Shown here one piece after another: positions 23,700 to 33,919 of a stretch of DNA of 64,000 bases. The notes under the pieces were generated by a model, which saw only the letters and a list, made by a program, of their open reading frames with translations, had not been told where the DNA came from and made no database searches. How positions within the stretch are numbered: the stretch's first letter is position 1; the number at the start of each line of letters is the position of its first letter. The position numbers were made by a program, and so were the translations under genes. This DNA is from Ignelater luminosus (taxonomy: Eukaryota > Arthropoda > Insecta > Coleoptera > Elateridae): the NCBI GenBank assembly GCA_011009095.1, contig VTPC01090889.1:1-64000 (forward strand), given 5' to 3'.

Positions 23700-24240
23700 T
23701 GCATTCACTAAAAGACGATATATGGCAAGTGTAAAAATTAATGCGATACTATACAATTTATATTAGACAATTGGGTTAGACAACCACGTTTATGGAAAAG
23801 ATTGTTTTCAATGATGGAGATGTGGTATGATAATGCAATTTAACTTTGAATGTAAGATGTTGTTGAACAAAGGACAGGCAAGCAACTGGTGGTTCGGTTC
23901 AACTGCATAGTACAAGGTTTAGAGTTGCACCTTATTCATTATTAGTTAGTTAATTACTAAATAAATAAATAAATACATTGTTGACGCTGCTTGTTTAGCT
24001 AAACATTGATTAGTTAAGTCTCAGATTACCTAAATATTATTTTTAAGTTGGTTTATTAGTTTAAAGATTAACTAGGATCTGGTTTTATAGACAGCAATTT
24101 GTATTTCTGATAAAAATTGACAAAGAATATATTTATTTATGTTCTACTGTGCTATAAATACCTAATTGTTGTTGCCGCTTACTGTTATTCCAAGTTGTAT
24201 TAATTGAGTAATCAACATTGCTCAGTGAATAATTGTAAAT
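23700..24240. other. AT-rich DNA between hAT nest and Crypton-like relic
   Basis: It contains a short (AAAT)n run at about 23958-23975. Nothing else was recognised. Confidence 0.4.
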
Positions 24241-24243
24241 TGC

Positions 24244-25155
24244 CTAATTAATTTTGTTTAAAACGCAAGATTCATTATTCAACAAACAGTCTTGCTCTTT
24301 TCCCAATAGTTTACTTGCAACAGTGATTTTTATGTTTTCCGACTCATCTATGTAGTCCTCTACATCCACCATGTCTTTTTATACCTTGCATACTTGTAAT
24401 GCCCTGTGTACAGCAACGGATTTTCCAACTGAAGAAATCTGTCCACGACGCTTGGCACTAGCAACTTTATGCACTCCTGTAGGTTGCACAGTGCATTTTC
24501 CTTTCACATAATTTATGAAAAAACCTTTTAAGTGTTATCTTTGCTGATCGAAGTGTTTCATATGTTCTAACAATTTCCACTAAATTGTTCTGTCCTGGCT
24601 TTCTTTGTCTTCATAGCTTAGATTTTTACTAATAGATGTGTGCCGTTGTCTTCAACACATCTTGTTACCAAGTATGCCAAATCTTGACACCCACAGGCAC
24701 CTGCGATCCCAAATATAAGGATAACCTAAAATATACAATTTCGCTATTCTTTCTTTAAAAACAAACCAATAAAAGGCATACCTTTTACCAAGAAGTTGTC
24801 AATATTCACTTTATTTAAGCTTAAAGACCTCTTGGGCTTATACCTGTCTCCTTTTCTCTTGAGAAATAGAAAAATGCTTGGGAATTTACTGATATCTACT
24901 CCTTTTTTTAAATTAATTCATAATTCTAAACCATAAAGGAGGAATTCTGAAACAGGCAAGTTCGGTGTTGAAATATGCTAAAATACTGTTTTCCGTAGTT
25001 TTGGTATTTTTTTTCTAAGCACCACCATACCCATTTTCATACAATTTGTTTGAGTTCTGTGGTAAAAGTAATTCCCTTGTTTTCAAGGTACTTGCCTCTA
25101 CACTCTCATTAAAAGGCACATCAATAATTTCAGAAATCATCGCTATATCAGCCAT
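24244..25155 (-). pseudogene. Crypton-like tyrosine recombinase relic
   Basis: On the minus strand the reading starts at 25155 (MADIAMISEIIDVPF). It passes LKTRELLLPQNSNKLYENGYG, SILAYFNTEL, IPPLWFRIM and RKGDRYKPKRSLSLNKVNIDNFL, then, across a short intron, VILIFGIAGACGCQDLAYL and VEDNGTHLLVKI. It continues FINYVKGKCTVQPTGVHKVAS, LQLENPLLYTGH, a KRHGG-like segment and EDYIDESENIKITVASKLLG, ending at a stop at 24244. The order LLP-KLYE, LAYF, GIAGAC, YTGH, RHGG, YI-ES-NK is that of the tyrosine-recombinase (phage-integrase-like) genes carried by Crypton-type elements in insects. Several disruptions make it a relic, and some catalytic positions of the family have been lost. Inverted repeats are not expected for this class and none was seen. 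A domesticated host gene is less likely because of the decay. Confidence 0.65.
24726..24781 (-). other. 56-bp intron in the Crypton-like gene
   Basis: On the minus strand AAAG|GTATGCC (donor at 24781) and TATATTTTAG|GTTATCC (acceptor at 24726) bracket 56 bp. Removing it joins IDNFLVKG to VILIFGIAGAC, two neighbouring blocks of the family. The size is typical of short insect introns. Confidence 0.5.
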
Positions 25156-25699
25156 GTTGTGCAATTAAACTGGAAAATTTGAAAATTATTAAAAATTTCA
25201 GAATTAAATTATTACGAAACCCAGTGAAGAATTTTTGAAACTTTGTTTGTAAATAACATTGGTAAGTCAAAGTACATTTTGATATCGTACTTTTATAAAT
25301 GTCAAAACAAAAATATCATTTTTTTGTGCTCGTTTTCGGTGTCAAAAGTCGCCTTTTTAACTACTAGTGCTAAAAAAAATATTTTTAAGGGCAATATATA
25401 TCTTTTGAGTAATAGTGCTTATAAAGGCCCCTTTTGACACCAGAGACTGTATATAGGAACTTTGAACGAAGGCGTAGGATAAATAACGTTCATGAAAGCA
25501 ATTTTTTGTATTCATTCGTGCAAAAAATTACTCTTTTGGCGCTTGCTACATAATATATTATTTTTGAGTTTTTTTATTGTTGAATTATTTACTTTTTTAG
25601 TACTCCAAGAGGTAGAACATAAAGCAATGTAGGTAAAATAACCTGTAGATTATAAAAGTATCTGACAACTAAACATAAGTACCATGTAGCATATGGATA

Positions 25700-25740
25700 G
25701 CCTGATAGTTCAGTTGGTAGAATACTGTTCGTGACTGAAT
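25700..25740 (+). other. tRNA-like 5' half with A-box (remnant)
   Basis: The segment GCCTGATAGTTCAGTTGGTA followed by GAATACTG resembles the acceptor-to-D-arm half of a tRNA. The internal A-box is TAGTTCAGTTGG (25706-25717), and a D-stem can form (GTTC with GAAT). No B-box, anticodon arm or 3' acceptor half follows. It is therefore a truncated tRNA or the head of a tRNA-derived SINE, not a working tRNA gene. Confidence 0.4.
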
Positions 25741-26181
25741 ATTTTCTATATATACTATTAACTTCTAAAATTAAACAAAAATAAATAACAGAGTGTTTTC
25801 GTGTTATTGACCCTATTCTTGATATCATACAAATATAGTTCAAATAGCTATCCCAAGAAAAATCGATCTAATAGAATTAGATTCATTTTGTGGTAGTTAC
25901 TATTATCACTGTAATATGGTGCAGATCAATCTTTAAGGTAAGCTACTTGTTCCGAAATAATTTTTGTTTGGATTAGTAAATAAGTGTGTCGTTGCGGTCA
26001 TAGACTTTTATCCCAAAATATCATCAAAGTATCATACACTTGCAATTATTGCTTTCAACTATAGTTTAGAAATAATTTAGCATGGGGGTTTATTTATTCA
26101 AATTTTATATGGACCATAGTTGAGTGGTTTTATACGGTAATCACTTTTATTCTGAGAAATTCTGAATTCCTTGTGCATTTT

Positions 26182-26213
26182 CAACGAACTCCGAAGGAGT
26201 CGTTACTGAATTT
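26182..26213 (+). repeat. Second copy of the CGAAGGAGTCGTTACTGAATTT repeat
   Basis: It matches 14831-14862 over 32 bp with one mismatch. The core ACTCCGAAGGAGT can form a perfect 5-bp hairpin with a GAA loop. Confidence 0.6.
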
Positions 26214-28590
26214 TTTTCATTTGTATCTGACAAAAACATTCATCTTTTTTCTATTCTTATTTTATCTATGTATCTGGCAAAATGTAATCGATTTCTCCGG
26301 CCTTTCTGTGCCATCCAAAAGAAAAAAGGCTACAAGCACGACTTTTTTCCAGATCTTTCCGAAACAGATTGTTCTTAACGTCAAACCTGACGTACCAGTG
26401 AGATTAGCCTTGACTAATCCACTCATCAGTGACGTACTAAAATACTAATTGTTACCAATTTTGGAGGTTTTTTCATATTTTTAAAATATTTTATCTTGTT
26501 TTTTAGTTTTCCGTTACGTTTCTTTTTTTAACTCTAACTAATAAATCTCTTTTTTCTCCAAGTAGTTCTTTTAAGCTTAGATATAAACATTTGCGTTTTC
26601 AGTTTAAGAAATAAAAATGAACATTTTACATCTGTGCAAAATTAAATTCTGTTTATCTGATAATTGTGTTTTAAAATTATGCCTTTTTTGTATTAGCGAC
26701 AAAGCAGTTCTTAATGTTGCGTATGTAAAAACATGTTAAGAATGGGATTTGCCCGCAGATAAATATTGCCTGACGTTAAACAACGTAAAAATCTAATTTG
26801 GTAAATACCCGTATGTAAAAGCCCATACATACTTGCTTTTAAGATCTACTGTAAAATTGTCACTGTTTCAATTATTATACTGAGTGTAGCCATTCAGTAA
26901 GTAATCATTTGAATTAAACCTGCTGATTCTAAAAAAACTAGAATGGTAATGATTTGCTATTCTTTTAATAAGCTGCTTCTTTGTCTAATATATTCAGTAC
27001 CCAAACCTAAGAAACTGAGAAATTTAGAAGTAGTCGTGTCTTTTAGAGAAGGCATCGGAGAAAAAATGATATAAGACGGTTTAACTTGTTTTTCATTGTT
27101 GAAGCGTCAGCTAGTTATATCCGATATAAGTAGTCATATCGTGTTCATATTGTTATATTCACGCTTATTGCCTACTATGCTAGAAATCTTAAAGCTCATC
27201 AAAAGATACTAACATCCTTACCATATTATACCCTAAAAGATATGTGGTTAACAGATATATCTGCCCTAAGCTAAATCTCAAAAATTCTCTTAATTTATAT
27301 TACTATTCTATAAAAAAAACCATCTGTATCCCTGCGTTGAATATTCTGGAAGAAATGCAGGGTTTTATTAAGGGGCTGAAATAACTTATTTAAACTTTAT
27401 ACAAGATTTAGTTTTTAATAAGTTAGTAGGTATTCTACCACAAAAAATGTAAATAGTAAGATTCTACAAAATGCTACAAGTTTGTGCAGAATCTCTTGAG
27501 AGCATTTATTAGTCAATTTTCTAAGACCTTTTTCTTGGCAATCTACAGACATTACTGTAGTCTGGTATCAACGCTTCAAATCTTTTTTACGAGGTTTTAT
27601 GGTATATTTGCATATTTTAAATAAAATTATGCTTCCAGCCATGGCAAAAAACAGCAGGCATCTAGAAAAATTTTTGTTTTCCTCAAAATGCAGTTTTAAT
27701 TGATATTTCGATATTTTAATCAGCAAGAACGGAAATCACTTACTAATAAATAAGTAATGATAATAGATTTTAAACAAAATAACGTGATATATAAAATTTG
27801 ATAACTTTTTTATTATAGATTAGGAAATTTTTGGGTATTGAAGTACGAGCAATAGTTTTACATATTGTTTTCTTAAGTGATAATAAAAAATTAAGAATGG
27901 GAAAACATGACTTATCTAAATATTTCGATCGACCTACGTTATGGAAATTCCTAATTTTAATTTTGTTACCAGCGATTGTTATTATCAACTAATCAAGACC
28001 TATAACACTTGGTTTTCAAACTTGAATCTCCAGAAAAACTAACCTTCAGATAAAGACAAAACATAAATGAGTAAAAGGATAGATATATCTACCTCAGTGG
28101 TTTTAGAAAATACATTATAGTATAATAAAAATCATGGTTGGGAAAAACTTAGTAGGAATGAGCTGGTCAACATACATAATCGGATGCTACATATATACAT
28201 TCAGTCATAGTGTGACTTAGGTTGCTTGAAAATAATAGTAGTTCGACTTTTGATAAATTATATATTGAGCTTCATTTAGAGATTTGCATTTAATAAAGGT
28301 AAAAAAGTTGATATATTTATTTTCTTAATTTCAAAATAAATTCAAGATAATTAATTTTAATGTTTCATTTTACTGATGTGAGTTGTAGGATCATCATCAA
28401 TGTATGTTGTGTAAGATATAGAATCTAAAACAAAAAATCCCAAAATCAACATTCAGTAACAACTGCCAGTAGGCCAAAGATAAAGCCAAAAATTTCTTTT
28501 GTTTTCCTATAAATTTTTTATTGAAATTTTTCTATCATATAATTTAATTTTACAGCGTATTGGACCTCACAAATGCCAATAAAATATAAA

Positions 28591-28626
28591 TATAAAGCGC
28601 ACGCGCGCTGACCCACACTCTCAGAC
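28591..28626 (+). promoter_or_regulatory. Candidate TATA/initiator core promoter
   Basis: TATAAA at 28591-28596 is followed 32 bp later by TCAGAC (A at 28623), close to the arthropod initiator TCAKTY, with the GC-rich GCGCACGCGCGCTG between. No convincing coding exon follows; the nearest ATG opens only a short frame. Confidence 0.3.
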
Positions 28627-29094
28627 ACCAATCACACCCCCAATGTTAGTAATCAATATTCAAATGAGTTTACTTTTCAACCGATAAAAACTTTTTTTTG
28701 TCTGCTGGATGTGACATCTGCTGTTAGTAATGACCAAGTTGCCAAACATATTTATTTGATTTATACCCCAACATTAATCACAAGAATTCAGCTTTATAAA
28801 TTACTAAAAAGAATGACATATTATGAATAATTCTAATGCTATACTATTTAGAAACAAATACATAACAGAATCTTTTAAAAAGTTTTTAATTTTTTTTTAA
28901 CAAAATTTCTAATAAAAGTTGAAAACCATTAATATTGTTTTAATTTGTACTTCACGGGCTTTAAAGGTTTTAACCATTAATAATACATTTACATCGAGAA
29001 GGGGAAAAGTCTTGTTAAGTGACCAGAATCGGATTACTAAATTTCTCTCTAGCAATCCCAGTAATAGTGGTATACAAACATTTAAAATCAATTA

Positions 29095-29250
29095 CAGCAT
29101 ACCAATGGCGTTTCTACGACACCTCCGCTTCCGTTTTCCCCATCCTTTCTTCCTGTGACGTCAAACGATCGTTCGAGCTTTCGGCATCCCGGGAAACAAA
29201 CATTTCCCTGTTTTGCTACCACGTCAACCCGAAACGGTGATTTTTAGAAG
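29095..29250. promoter_or_regulatory. CpG-rich island with TGACGTCA
   Basis: A GC-rich island of about 150 bp in AT-rich surroundings holds TGACGTCA (29156-29163), CGATCG, TCCCGGGA and many CpGs. Short frames cross it on both strands, but none resembles a known protein. A CpG-type promoter is possible; its direction is undetermined. Confidence 0.3.
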
Positions 29251-30129
29251 TCGCCGTCGCTTTTGATATATTTTATGTACCTACCTAAATGATTCTTTTT
29301 TGGATCAAGAGTTACGGATGTATGTAAGGAAGATATATGACCAATTTTTTTTCGTTTTGATGCGAGAAGAAAGGAAATGAAATTCTAAAAGAAAAAATAT
29401 TTATCTCCACTTGCAGTTTTATAAAGTTATATAATATTGTAAGAAGTAAGAAATCCAAATAGTGATAATGATAATTAATAAATTGCAATAAACCATAATA
29501 TTTATTACCTTAATTAAAGTTGAAAACAAATAAACTACGAATCTGAAATAATGATAATGATAACGGTTGATAAGGAACCAAAATTTAAAAATAACATTTT
29601 ATTGTAACTCAGATTATTTATTGGGGGACAATAAATATTACAACTTAACATAAGAGTAGGCTTAATATTACATACACCGTAATTGTCCCTGAAGATATCA
29701 AAGTTTGATCGGTTTTTAAACAAAAACAATAAAAACGGTATTTTTAGAATTTGATATTTTATTGAACATTGAATACAAAAAAGAATTTATTTTGTGGCAT
29801 TTTTTGTTATAAAAGCATAACATACCGACCTTCAGTTTTCTTTTCAAGTGGAATACTATACTTTTCTACGTATTTTCTAGCTCCGGCTCATTGATCATAA
29901 ATATTAACAAAATCAGGATTTCACTTTAAGAAAAGCAAATATTGAACTTTGTTGTTTAAAACCCATTAGTGGAATTTCAGCCGGATGTTATTATATCCAA
30001 GGATAATCGAGAAATGCACATGATTGTTCCACTCATTCTCTTTAAATACATTTCTTGATACTATACTATAACACAAAAACTTCCCTGTTGTACAGGGTGG
30101 AATTTCAAAAATCAATCTTCATATAAATA

Positions 30130-31285
30130 GAGGGGAGTTTTTTATGTTATCTACCTAGCCATGAAAACAATACACTATCGCGACAATTTTCTTATGTCAA
30201 GTTTCTGTGACATTTTATAGTGTCATCTCCAAGTTTGGTTCCAATCGCTTAACATTTGGCATTTTTATATCAGCTTTAAAAAGCGAAAATGAGTAATTTG
30301 AAACTTGAACACAGAAGCGTCATAAAATTTCCATCAAAAGAAGGCAGTGGCCAGAAGAATATCCATGAGAGAATGGTGGCAGTGCATGGAGAAAATACCC
30401 CATTCTATTTCCAAGTGAAATATTGGTGCAAGCAGTTCAGATGGGACAGGGAATCGATTAATGATGACCCAAAGTATGGAAGACCTCTGCAAACACGAAC
30501 TGAAGAAATCATCAACAAGCTAGAAGATTTGGTGTTGACTGACCGCTGAATAAAAGTTTCAGTTATTGCTAGAGAAATGGAATATCAGAAACGAGTGCTT
30601 TTAAAATTCTAAACGAAGATTTAGGAATGAGCAAAATGTCGGCACGATGGATTCCCGAGCTGCCCAGTCCCAAACAGAAACTGGGTAGACGACAAATTTG
30701 CGAGGAGAATTTATCCCAAGATGAAGACTTTTTTTTTAGAACTGTAACTGGTAATGAGACCTGGATACACCATTGGAACCCTCCCACGAAACAAGAGTTC
30801 ATGCAATGAGTGCGCAAGGGCTCTCCACCTACCAAGAAGGTGAAGACGCAATTTTCTGCGGGAAAAGTGATGGCCACAGTTTTCTGGGGCGCAGAGGGGA
30901 TTCTCTTAATTGAGTATATGCCAAAAGAGTGTACAATCACGAAAAATGTGTACAAAGACACAATTAAGAACTTGAAGGCAGCTATACGCAAGAAACGACC
31001 CCACAATTATGCTCAAAAAAACTCTGTTTCTACACGACAACTGCAGAGTGCATACAGCACGAATTGTTCAAAGAGTAGTCAATAAATGAATGACGACTTA
31101 GAAAACGCTGTGGAATCGTATTTCGAACAATTTCCAAAAGAATTTTTTTTCAAAGGCATAGCGTTATAAAAAAACGTTGGAATAAATGTGTTAGTGTTAA
31201 TGGTTCTTACGTTAAAAAATAAAATTTTGTTTGTTCTCCAACTTGTTGTTTTCATAGCTAGGTAGATAACATAAAAACTTCCCAC
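30130..31285 (+). mobile_element. Decayed mariner element with long terminal inverted repeats
   Basis: Ends of about 38 bp are inverted copies. The left begins GAGGGGAGTTTTTTATGTTA (30130); the right, in reverse complement, begins GTGGGAAGTTTTTATGTTA (ending 31285). Both continue TCTACCTAGC and ATGAAAACAA. TA flanks both sides (30128-30129 and 31286-31287). The interior is a broken mariner transposase on the + strand. The length of 1,156 bp is about 130 bp below a full mariner, in agreement with the internal loss seen in the gene. Confidence 0.88.
30289..31220 (+). pseudogene. Broken mariner transposase
   Basis: Blocks in order: LEHRSVIKF, IHERMVAVHGE, FQVKYWCKQF and SINDDPKYGRP (amino-terminal HTH, 30300-30490); IKVSVIAREM after a stop at 30547-30549; MSKMSARWIPEL (linker, 30627-30662); VTGNETWIHHW (30745-30777); KGSPPTKKVKTQFSAGKVMATVFW and LLIEYMPK (30815-30930). 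In other frames follow LFLHDN-VHTARIVQ (about 31024-31070) and the C-terminal FFFKGIAL and KCVSVNGSYVKK. The first catalytic Asp of GDETW reads Asn, the third (in YSPDLAPSD) is missing with its surrounding segment between 31070 and 31090, and frames shift. It is therefore certainly inactive. The motifs are those of DD34D mariners. Confidence 0.85.
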
Positions 31286-31289
31286 TAAT

Positions 31290-32160
31290 TTTGACTCTAT
31301 TATCTCTTATATAATATTTTCATATTTGATAACCTCGTCATCGTAGGTGGGAAAAACATACTCTTTTAAAAAAAATATGTTACACCACTGGAAGAGTACT
31401 AATCAATTTACCAGAAAAAGGCGGTGATTTTTCTGATGTAATTAGTTAACTACCTTTAATAATCAAATTCAATACGTTTTTCTATTTTTGTTGTATTTCA
31501 GTTCCTAGGAAAATATGAAAACAAACTATGTCGTAACTTATTCCATAAAATTATCTGTTAAACTGATAGTCTGCACTAGAAACAATTAGAAATCATCAGT
31601 TTGTATAGTTTGTCTCATTTCTATAATTCCTGTTAAATTTTTGTTGTGTTGGTAACAAAACCTTCTAAACACTAGCATTTTTCATTGAGATATGTTGACA
31701 ATATTGTTATTTGTTTTTATTTAAAATCAGAGGTTAGATTGTCATTCAGAAAAGGTAAATGTTTGCATTTCGTAGAGTTACCTTTTGTTGTTTGTTTATT
31801 ATTTAGAATAAAAATTTATTTTTTGTGTTTATTACTTCAATATTAATTGTAATCAAACTGATTTGCACATAAAAACGAATTTACTGCATTCTAACCCTAT
31901 TTTGCCCTGTGACATTCGTTTGGCAGAAGATTGTCTAGTGAGAAATGTGTAACTAGAAATAGTGACAGCAACATAAACAAGTTTGGGGTATAACAGTGCA
32001 TGCAACTAAAACCCTAAACATTTGAAATAGATTAAAATTATAGAATTAAAATAAGGTATAGGTTATGTGTTGGCATGCGTTATGTCTAACCTACGCCCTA
32101 GGGAAAATTCCACAGCTTACTATAAACAGAGATTTTAATGATCACTTGTTATACTTTAGA
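31290..32160. other. AT-rich DNA, nothing recognised
   Basis: No coding, RNA or repeat signature was seen between the two mariner-rich segments. Confidence 0.35.
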
Positions 32161-32165
32161 CGCAA

Positions 32166-32567
32166 GGTTTCGTTCAAAAATTAAAAAAAACACTAGAGCG
32201 TTTATCAACGAAGATTAATCGAAGTAGATTAATCCAAACGCGCTCCAATTGTACAATCTTCTGAACGCTTTGAAGCAGAACTGTAAATGCAAAAATTGTA
32301 AACAAATATATCCTAACTTATATTTACTTTAAAAGTTCAACGTTCGAACTTCAAAGTTTCGAAAAAAATAAACAATAGGATTTCGTTCAGAAATAGAAAG
32401 AACACTAGCGCGTCTATCCACGAAGATTAATCGGAGTAGAGTAATCCAAACGCGTACCCATTGTACAATTTTCTGAATGCTTTGGAGCAGAGCTGTAAAC
32501 GCAGAAATTGTAAGCAAATAGGTATATCCTAACCCATATTTACTTTAAAAGTCCGTGTTCCAACTTT
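32166..32567 (+). repeat. 212-bp direct tandem duplication
   Basis: Unit 1 (32166-32377) and unit 2 (32378-about 32567) align with an offset of 212 bp. Both hold TTTCGTTCA, AACACTAG(A/C)GCG, ACGAAGATTAATCG, TCCAAACGCG, GTACAAT(C/T)TTCTGAA and TATTTACTTTAAAAGT. The units differ at roughly one base in eight to ten, so the duplication is not recent. Unit 2 ends about 60 bp before the mariner at 32631. No coding capacity is evident. Confidence 0.8.
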
Positions 32568-32630
32568 GTTGTAAGTGCTATATCGGTTATAACTGACACT
32601 ACTAACGCATGCATTGATTAAACGAACATA

Positions 32631-32657
32631 CGAGGGTGGCCTGAAAAGTTTCCGACC
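32631..32657 (+). repeat. Terminal inverted repeat of the minus-strand mariner (left in window)
   Basis: 27 bp, one mismatch to the reverse complement of 33885-33911. Preceded by the TA duplication. Confidence 0.9.
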
Positions 32658-32695
32658 CAACAAAGATACAAGACATTTTTTCTGAAGATTTTTTT

Positions 32696-33751
32696 TTATT
32701 TTTCAACATAGTCTCCTTGTAACTCTACACACTTCTCCCAGCGATGCTCCCATCTCTGTAACCCGTCCAAATAGTACTCGGCATTTTTCTCTGCAAAATA
32801 ATTGTTCACGAAGGTGATTGCCTCTTCATTTGACGAAAATCTTTGTCCTCCGAGCGCAATTTTTAGATGAGGGAACAAAAAGAAGTCGCTTGGGGCTAGA
32901 TCTGGTGAGTAAGGCGGATGGTCAAGCAGTTCAAACCGTAATTCGTGGATTTTCGCTGAGGTGTGAGACGGCGCTTTGTCTTGGTGAAACAGGATTTTCT
33001 TCTTCTGCAAATGTGGCCGTTTTTTCGCAAGTTCTGCCTTCAGCTTGTCAAGTAATGATGCATAATATGCTCCTGTAATGGTTTTTCCTTTTTGAAGATA
33101 ATCGATTAAAATAACTCCATGACTATCCCAAAAAACAGTCGCCATCACTTTCCCAGCCGAAAAAACAGTTTTTGCTTTTTTTGGAGCCGGTTCCCCCTTT
33201 GCAGTCCACTGTTTGGACTGTATTTTTGTTTCGGGCGTATAATGGTGTATCCAAGTTTCATCTACAGTAATTAATCGGCGCCAAAACTCGGATTTATTTC
33301 GCCTAAACTGCGCCAAAAGAGCGTTGGAAATATTCATTCGAACACGTTTTTGGTCTAACGTGAGCAAACGCGGCACCCAACGCGCGGACAGCTTTCTCAT
33401 GCCTAAATGTTGATTTAATATGTGACAAACACGTTCTTTTGACATGTTCATAACCTCTGCTATCTCTCTCACTTTAATTCGGCGGTCGTCTAGCACCATT
33501 TGGTGAACTTTGGCGATGTTTTCGTCGGTAGTTGCAGTTTTTGGACGTCCCGAACGTTCATCGTCTCCCAAGCTCTTACGGCCACGTTTAAATTCAGCAG
33601 CCCAAAATTTCACTGTGGTAAATGATGGTGCAGAGTCCCCATACACAGAATCCAACTCATCTTTTATTTGCGAAGGCGTATTGCCTTTCAAAAACAAATA
33701 TTTAATGACAGCTCGATACTCGATTTTGTTTATTTTCACAAAAAAACTCAC
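32696..33751 (-). CDS. Mariner transposase, 351 aa, open frame with shortened D-D spacing
   Basis: This is a mariner transposase (nuclear, cut-and-paste of its own element). It shows an amino-terminal HTH (residues about 10-55, IEYRAVIKYLFLKG through TTVKFWAAEF), GDDERSGRP (62-70), a second HTH (91-115), the linker signature LSARWVPRLLT (121-131), ITVDETWIHHY (D164), LFHQDKAPSHT (D258) and YSPDLAPSDFFLF (D289). The C-terminus RWEKCVELQGDYVEK is normal. Only 30 residues separate D258 and D289, whereas the family has 34. The stretch after APSHTS joins directly to AKIHEL, where related mariners have about four further residues. That looks like an in-frame 12-bp deletion in the catalytic core. 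The residue after D258 is Lys instead of the usual Asn, and GDETW reads VDETW. The frame is full length, but activity is doubtful. Confidence 0.92.
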   Translation of the reverse strand: MSFFVKINKIEYRAVIKYLFLKGNTPSQIKDELDSVYGDSAPSFTTVKFWAAEFKRGRKSLGDDERSGRPKTATTDENIAKVHQMVLDDRRIKVREIAEVMNMSKERVCHILNQHLGMRKLSARWVPRLLTLDQKRVRMNISNALLAQFRRNKSEFWRRLITVDETWIHHYTPETKIQSKQWTAKGEPAPKKAKTVFSAGKVMATVFWDSHGVILIDYLQKGKTITGAYYASLLDKLKAELAKKRPHLQKKKILFHQDKAPSHTSAKIHELRFELLDHPPYSPDLAPSDFFLFPHLKIALGGQRFSSNEEAITFVNNYFAEKNAEYYLDGLQRWEHRWEKCVELQGDYVEK

Positions 33752-33884
33752 ATCAACTCACTCAAACGACTGTTACATAAAAACTGCGCGTCCAAAATGG
33801 CTGAAACTTTGGTGAGTAACTGTCAACAGATGAACAACGAAATTCAGTAGCTTTTATTTACGAGTGCTGCCATCTTCACGTTGA

Positions 33885-33911
33885 GGTCGGAAACTTTTCA
33901 GACCACCCTCG
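33885..33911 (-). repeat. Terminal inverted repeat of the minus-strand mariner (right in window)
   Basis: 27-bp partner of 32631-32657, followed by TA at 33912-33913. Confidence 0.9.
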
Positions 33912-33919
33912 TAACTTCA

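Larger units (their letters stand above)
25160..28560. other. AT-rich DNA with no gene recognised
   Basis: Apart from the tRNA-like remnant and the repeat copy at 26182-26213, no coding or RNA signature was found. The 91-codon + strand frame at 26173-26448 begins inside that repeat and matches no family I know. Confidence 0.35.
32631..33911 (-). mobile_element. Nearly whole mariner element
   Basis: A 1,281-bp element is flanked by TA (32629-32630 and 33912-33913). Its 27-bp terminal inverted repeats differ at one position: CGAGGGTGGCCTGAAAAGTT at 32631 versus, in reverse complement, CGAGGGTGGTCTGAAAAGTT ending at 33911. Both continue TCCGACC. Size and layout are standard for mariner. It carries a single uninterrupted minus-strand transposase frame. 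The near-identical ends indicate fairly recent insertion. Confidence 0.93.

Noticed and set aside
28919-29240. Frames of 73-79 codons across the CpG island
   Set aside because: Not recognised, no splice or Kozak support strong enough, and on both strands equally; the island is better read as regulatory.
32818-33815. Plus-strand frames across the minus-strand mariner
   Set aside because: They overlap an intact transposase frame and show no motif of their own.
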